This document shows, one piece after another, positions 60,305-64,000 of a DNA stretch of 64,000 nucleotides. The first letter of the stretch is position 1, and every line of letters starts with the position of its first letter. Position numbers and translations under genes: made by a program. The DNA is from Calothrix sp. PCC 6303 (lineage in GTDB: Bacteria > Cyanobacteriota > Cyanobacteriia > Cyanobacteriales > Nostocaceae): contig NC_019751.1 of NCBI RefSeq assembly GCF_000317435.1, positions 3,224,001-3,288,000 on the forward strand, read 5' to 3'. Below the pieces are notes generated by a model. It did not search any database and was not told where the DNA came from. It saw nothing but the letters and a program-made list of their open reading frames with translations.

Positions 60305-62338
60305 ATGTTAAAGAAAATTAAAATTTTAGTCCCATTAGGTGCTTCTGATATCCCCGATGCTGCCCATAAAGACGCACCCGACTATAGACTGGTTTTTGAA
60401 GAAAGCATGAATCTGGCAGAGGCACTCAATGCTGAAGTTGTGCTGTTGCACATCGCAAGTTCTGAGGATGGGATGTCTATTCGTCCCAGCCATGAAGCGG
60501 GAAGCGATCGCTTCTATAGCCCAGAGGACTTGAGAGAGATCGGGCATATAGCTAGACTTGATCTTAGTGCTGGTACGGGGGCTGAACTCAAAGATTGGGA
60601 AGAGGGGCGTTTACATGAATTTGAACTTCATGATGAGGCGAAGAATACCTTGTATGCTTTGCGTGCCTGGGCTATGCCACTGACATACCAACTGCAAAAA
60701 CCGATTCAAGATCTGCTTGCCAGAGCTAGGGATGAAGGCATCCAGACTCGCGCCATGAGTATGCTGGATAGTCAGAGTCTGATCATTTGCGAATCTGCTC
60801 AGGAATGGGATGCGGATCTGATTGTGATGGGACGTGGTAAAGCATCTGAATGGCGTAGCCTCTACTTTGATAGCGTCAGCACCTATGTGTTACACCATAC
60901 GCCCTGTTCAGTTGCTTTGGTGGATTGGCATTTGAAAGAAGTGCAGAAAATTCGCAAAATCCTGGTTGCCCTCGACGACTCCCCCACTAGTCTAGATATC
61001 TTCCTCCAAGCTATGAACCTGGCTGAACGAATTCGTGCGGCAAAGCAGTCTCTCAGCCCCAATATTACCGACAAAGATGCAACACCGACCCTGTTCCTAC
61101 TCCATGTTACATCGCCATTTGAGCATGGCTATCCCCAGATGTTAACAGCTTTTACTACTTTAGCAAAACAGCGTAATATCCTTGTCCAACCTGTACAAAA
61201 GCCCGCCCCAAAAATGCAGGAACACTTCACCGAATCCATGCTGCAACCTGATGCTCTGCCAGGTCAGGTAATCTGTGAAATAGCTACGGAGTCGGGAGCA
61301 GACCTGATTGTGTTGGGCTACCGCCGTGAATGGGAACTGAAAAAGCTGGTGTTGGGCAGCGTTTGCAACTACGTTACTCGTCATGCTCCCTGTTCGGTCT
61401 TTGTAGTGAGAGCCTTCAAACCCCTCGACATCGAACCCAGTTCTGGCAAAACAGAACTGACACACATCGAACCAGCAAAAGATGCCGACCAATTATTTAA
61501 CAGGTGTATTACGAATGGGTATCAACTTCTTACGGAGGGACAACTTACAGGGAGAAGAATCCAGCCTGTAAAGGATTCACCCTCACTTAGGCTGAATCCT
61601 GTCCCTATTAACCGTGCTACTCTTAATCCCATCGGTCAAGATGTTAGTAAAACCAATTGGAATGAGATCAATTTCAGTGGACAAAATCTCATCGGTCAAG
61701 ATTTTAGTGGAAATAACTTAAATGGGAGGAATTTTAGCAATGCTAACTTGAGTAAGGCAAACCTTAACAAAGCGAGCCTAATCAATGCGGACTTGAGCAA
61801 TGCGAATTTAGAGGGTGCAAACCTGAGTCATGCAGATTTAAGTGGTGCCAATCTCAGTAATGTGAATTTAGTTGGTGCTATCCTCATTGAGGCTATATTG
61901 AATAGAGTCGATTTGTGCAATGCTAACCTGAATGGTGCAAATTTAACCCTAGCCCTTTTTAGAGATGAGCCAGATTTGTGTAACGCCAACTTTACACATG
62001 CCAACTTAACAGAGGCTCAATTTAGCGGTGCCAAATTGGTGGGTGCAGATTTTCATGGAGCTATTTTGATTGCTACAAAGATGAAAAACGACACCAATTT
62101 AGATGAGTCGAATCTATACAATGCTAATTTACACCGAGCTATTTTCACAAATGTCACAATGCGCGGTGCTGATCTTTTTGGTGCTGATTTGAGTAGAGCA
62201 ACTCTAGACGAAGTTAAGCTTGAGGATGCTAACTTTGTTGACGTAAAAGTAGAGAACGCGAAGTTTACGAACGTTTCTGGTCTTTCTATGGAAATACAGA
62301 AAGAACTCGAAAACCAAGGGGTATTAATAAATAATTAG
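60305..62338 (+). CDS. Double UspA / pentapeptide fusion protein
   Basis: The start at ATG 60305 has GGAAGG 7 bases upstream; the frame is open a further 18 codons. The protein (677 residues) has two universal-stress-protein domains. The first starts KIKILVPLGASD and ends DADLIVMGRGKASEWRSLYFDSVSTYVLHHTPCSVALV. The second starts IRKILVALDDSPTS and ends ADLIVLGYRREWELKKLVLGSVCNYVTRHAPCSVFVV. A linker follows, and then from about residue 465 a pentapeptide-repeat domain (NLSKANLNKASLINADLSNANL). The G-x-x-(S) nucleotide loop is only partly kept, so ATP binding is uncertain. UspA-pentapeptide fusions are unusual. It lies downstream of the decayed protease. Confidence 0.85.
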   Translation: MLKKIKILVPLGASDIPDAAHKDAPDYRLVFEESMNLAEALNAEVVLLHIASSEDGMSIRPSHEAGSDRFYSPEDLREIGHIARLDLSAGTGAELKDWEEGRLHEFELHDEAKNTLYALRAWAMPLTYQLQKPIQDLLARARDEGIQTRAMSMLDSQSLIICESAQEWDADLIVMGRGKASEWRSLYFDSVSTYVLHHTPCSVALVDWHLKEVQKIRKILVALDDSPTSLDIFLQAMNLAERIRAAKQSLSPNITDKDATPTLFLLHVTSPFEHGYPQMLTAFTTLAKQRNILVQPVQKPAPKMQEHFTESMLQPDALPGQVICEIATESGADLIVLGYRREWELKKLVLGSVCNYVTRHAPCSVFVVRAFKPLDIEPSSGKTELTHIEPAKDADQLFNRCITNGYQLLTEGQLTGRRIQPVKDSPSLRLNPVPINRATLNPIGQDVSKTNWNEINFSGQNLIGQDFSGNNLNGRNFSNANLSKANLNKASLINADLSNANLEGANLSHADLSGANLSNVNLVGAILIEAILNRVDLCNANLNGANLTLALFRDEPDLCNANFTHANLTEAQFSGAKLVGADFHGAILIATKMKNDTNLDESNLYNANLHRAIFTNVTMRGADLFGADLSRATLDEVKLEDANFVDVKVENAKFTNVSGLSMEIQKELENQGVLINN

Positions 62339-62556
62339 TCATTAATCTCAAGCGATGCAGCCAGTATCACTACACCGCTGCGTTGATTGGTTTATGCGTA
62401 AATGCTGGACTCATGTATTTTGACTACGTTTCATAACATATTCAATCAATTCATTCAGGAAATCAAACAACTGTCTATCACACTAATCCTAGAAGCAGAG
62501 TTCCTAACTCGACTCAGTTAAATAGTTCCCAGATTCAAAAAATCAATGGTCTAAGA

Positions 62557-62973
62557 ATGAATCACAATCAGCATGATGAAACCAATCTTGAGCGGCAACA
62601 AGATTTGCAACATGATGAAGAGGCTTTTCGACTTCATCAAGAGGAGAAACGCCTGGGAACTGCCAGACGAAGTAGTACCTTTAGTTGGATAGTTAATAGC
62701 ATTTTCTGGCTGGCAGGAATGCTAGAAATGCTACTGGGGATCAGGTTCTTGCTACGTTTGTTTGGGGCTAACACCCAAAATGAATTTGCGAGATTAATTA
62801 ATAATCTATCTGAACCTTTTATTGCTCCATTTTCTACCTTATTCATTAGTCCTACTTTAGATAGTGGGGCAAAGATATTTGATGTCAATATTGTGATTGC
62901 AATCGTAGTTTATGCTCTTTTAAGCTATCTTGTTGTTTCGCTAGTCAGATTTATTTTCTATCACAGAACGTAA
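62557..62973 (+). CDS. YggT-family membrane protein
   Basis: This 138-residue protein begins with a hydrophilic 40-residue region, then FWLAGMLEMLLGIRFLLRLFGANTQNEFARLINNLSEPFIAPFSTLF and IFDVNIVIAIVVYALLSYLVVSLV. This is the YggT pattern (LLxxRFLLRLFGA...N....LSEPF..PF). Two to three membrane helices are present. YggT proteins have been tied to cell-division or membrane organisation in cyanobacteria and to osmotic stress in E. coli. Its ATG follows GGTCTAAGA. Confidence 0.85.
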   Translation: MNHNQHDETNLERQQDLQHDEEAFRLHQEEKRLGTARRSSTFSWIVNSIFWLAGMLEMLLGIRFLLRLFGANTQNEFARLINNLSEPFIAPFSTLFISPTLDSGAKIFDVNIVIAIVVYALLSYLVVSLVRFIFYHRT

Positions 62974-63115
62974 ATTTATATCACAACTTTCACAATGTTT
63001 ATCAATCAAATACTTTTTTAGATTTAAAGATGATTTTATGCGAGCCCAGCTTGAGGCTTTAATTAAAGCGTCTAAATGAGTTTTGCCTAGAAGGTTAATT
63101 TAACAGGAGATCAGC

Positions 63116-63681
63116 ATGAGAGTTATTGAGCCTGAAATTGATGAGCAAGTTGTTAGTTCTGGGTGGACAACCGCGATACCCTTGGTAGCCGTAGGCATCG
63201 CTATTCTCATGATCGTGTTGGGCATCATTGCAATTGTATTTCCTTTCTTTGCTGGCGTTGCTTCAACCTTACTGTTTGGCTGGATATTTATCTTTGCTGG
63301 AATTACTCAAATTGCTTATGCTTTTCAATCAAGAGGTGCAGGTAAAGTTATTGGGAAGCTGATTCTAGGTCTTTTGTATCTCCTATCTGGAATTTTCTTG
63401 GTGGTAAATCCGTTTCAAGGGGTTAGTGTTGGGTATTACCATTTTTGTGCAAGGCCTGATTCAAGTGGCGTTGGCGAAGCCTCTCCATATGGAGAATCGC
63501 ATTTCAAATGCGCCGGATTTCATCTAACTGGGGATTAATGCTTGTGAGTGGAATCATCGGCGTTATTTTCGGTATTTTCATTTGGTCTAACTTTCCGTTT
63601 AGTGCAGTTTGGCTGATTGGCACTTTCATTGGAATCAATCTTTTATTCGATGGAGTTTGGATGCTAACTCTGCATTCCTGA
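63116..63681 (+). pseudogene. HdeD-family (DUF308) membrane protein, frameshifted
   Basis: The first 103 codons read as HdeD: WTTAIPLVAVGIAILMIVLGIIAIVFP, AGVASTLLFGWIFIFAGITQIAYAF, LILGLLYLLSGIFLVVNPFQG. Then one base is missing (about 63425-63432) and VLGITIFVQGLIQVALA continues in another frame. ISNAPDFI is followed by TAA in place of a Trp codon. A second shift leads to MLVSGIIGVIFGIFIWSNFPFSAVWLIG and a normal end at 63681. A small-repeat-like TTGGCGAAGCCTCTCC...GGAGAATCGC lies in the broken area. Confidence 0.75.
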
Positions 63682-63837
63682 CAGCGCCGCGCTTTACAGT
63701 AAGTCTAGGCAATGGAATTGCACACGCATGGAAGCCCATCAATTGAAAAAACGCCACAGTTGCAGGCACTCAATTCGTGGTGATTTTTTTAAACTAAACT
63801 CATTTTTCATCAACCCGCACATCAAGGAAATTATTTT

Positions 63838-64000
63838 ATGACAACCTCCAAAAATCATAGCCACTATTTTCAATATATTAGCCATCTTCACAGCATACTT
63901 GCTCCCATCATGTTGTTGCCTTTATTGCTGACAACTATTACAGGAACTATTTTTCAGATCGTTGATTTGGCAGGCAAAAAAGATGGGTTTTACTGGTTAT
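63838..64000 (+). CDS. PepSY-type membrane protein, 3' end outside window
   Basis: Fifty-four codons are visible from ATG 63838 with AAGGAAAT upstream. HSILAPIMLLPLLLTTITGTIFQIVDLAGKKDGFYWL is the first membrane helix and adjoining part of cyanobacterial PepSY-associated membrane proteins. The rest lies beyond the window, so the domain itself is not seen. Confidence 0.6.
   Translation, partial: MTTSKNHSHYFQYISHLHSILAPIMLLPLLLTTITGTIFQIVDLAGKKDGFYWL

Overview
The window looks like accessory DNA of a filamentous, Nostocales-type cyanobacterium. The HIP1 octamer GCGATCGC is very frequent, many small cyanobacterial dispersed repeats are present, and the families (DUF1822, COP23, PepSY-type membrane protein, CHAT-STAND-WD40, trypsin-TPR, Uma2) are typical of that group. 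A replication-initiator-like protein, an FtsK/TraG-type ATPase inside a run of membrane proteins, and the lack of any tRNA, rRNA or core housekeeping gene suggest a large plasmid or an integrated island. This placement is an inference.

Layout. 1-2.5 kb: 3' part of a gene with the DFDGD active-site signature of double-psi-barrel RNA polymerases, probably frameshifted near its end. 2.9-6.6 kb: pentapeptide protein, small membrane protein, replication-initiator-like protein and GNAT acetyltransferase. 6.7-22.4 kb: the most interesting block. It holds two giant CHAT protease/STAND ATPase/WD40 proteins, an ECF-like sigma factor, a DUF1822 protein, an RDD membrane protein, a secreted protein and a secreted M48 metallopeptidase. 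Five places in the block carry the same bipartite promoter, GCGTAA-N15-(T/C)TCGTA. One lies before the sigma gene and four before the other transcription units, so the block looks like a self-contained sigma-factor regulon. Two arrays of about 36-bp HIP1-centred repeats lie inside it.

22.5-28.7 kb: small plasmid-type genes, mostly on the minus strand, including an XRE regulator, a DUF6876 gene with an in-frame stop and a coiled-coil protein. 29.4-43 kb: a second signalling/proteolysis block with an AAA-like ATPase with HTH, an HtrA-like protease with PPC domain, a COP23 protein, a 1787-residue double-trypsin/TPR protein, an AAA-like/WD40 protein and a Uma2 nuclease. 43.4-50.6 kb: a plus-strand, conjugation-like cluster of membrane proteins around a P-loop ATPase, with a possible peptidoglycan enzyme and an inserted four-helix-bundle gene bracketed by inverted repeats.

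50.7-60.2 kb: a cytosine-5 methyltransferase, a MITE next to a decayed gene fragment, then a type I restriction remnant (hsdR, hsdS, HigA/IrrE antitoxin, truncated HigB toxin, no hsdM). An IS630-type element ends this remnant and also abuts a 5'-truncated SDH-family protease gene. 60.3-64 kb: a UspA-UspA-pentapeptide fusion, a YggT protein, a decayed HdeD gene and the start of a PepSY-type membrane protein.

Proposed logic of the central block (inference): the CHAT proteases sense a signal through their STAND/WD40 parts and act on a regulator, with DUF1822 as the candidate, of the neighbouring sigma factor. The freed sigma factor would then switch on the five promoters, including those of the sigma operon and the first CHAT gene. 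This would be a CRISPR-independent parallel to the CHAT protease/ECF-sigma branch of type III-E CRISPR (Craspase).
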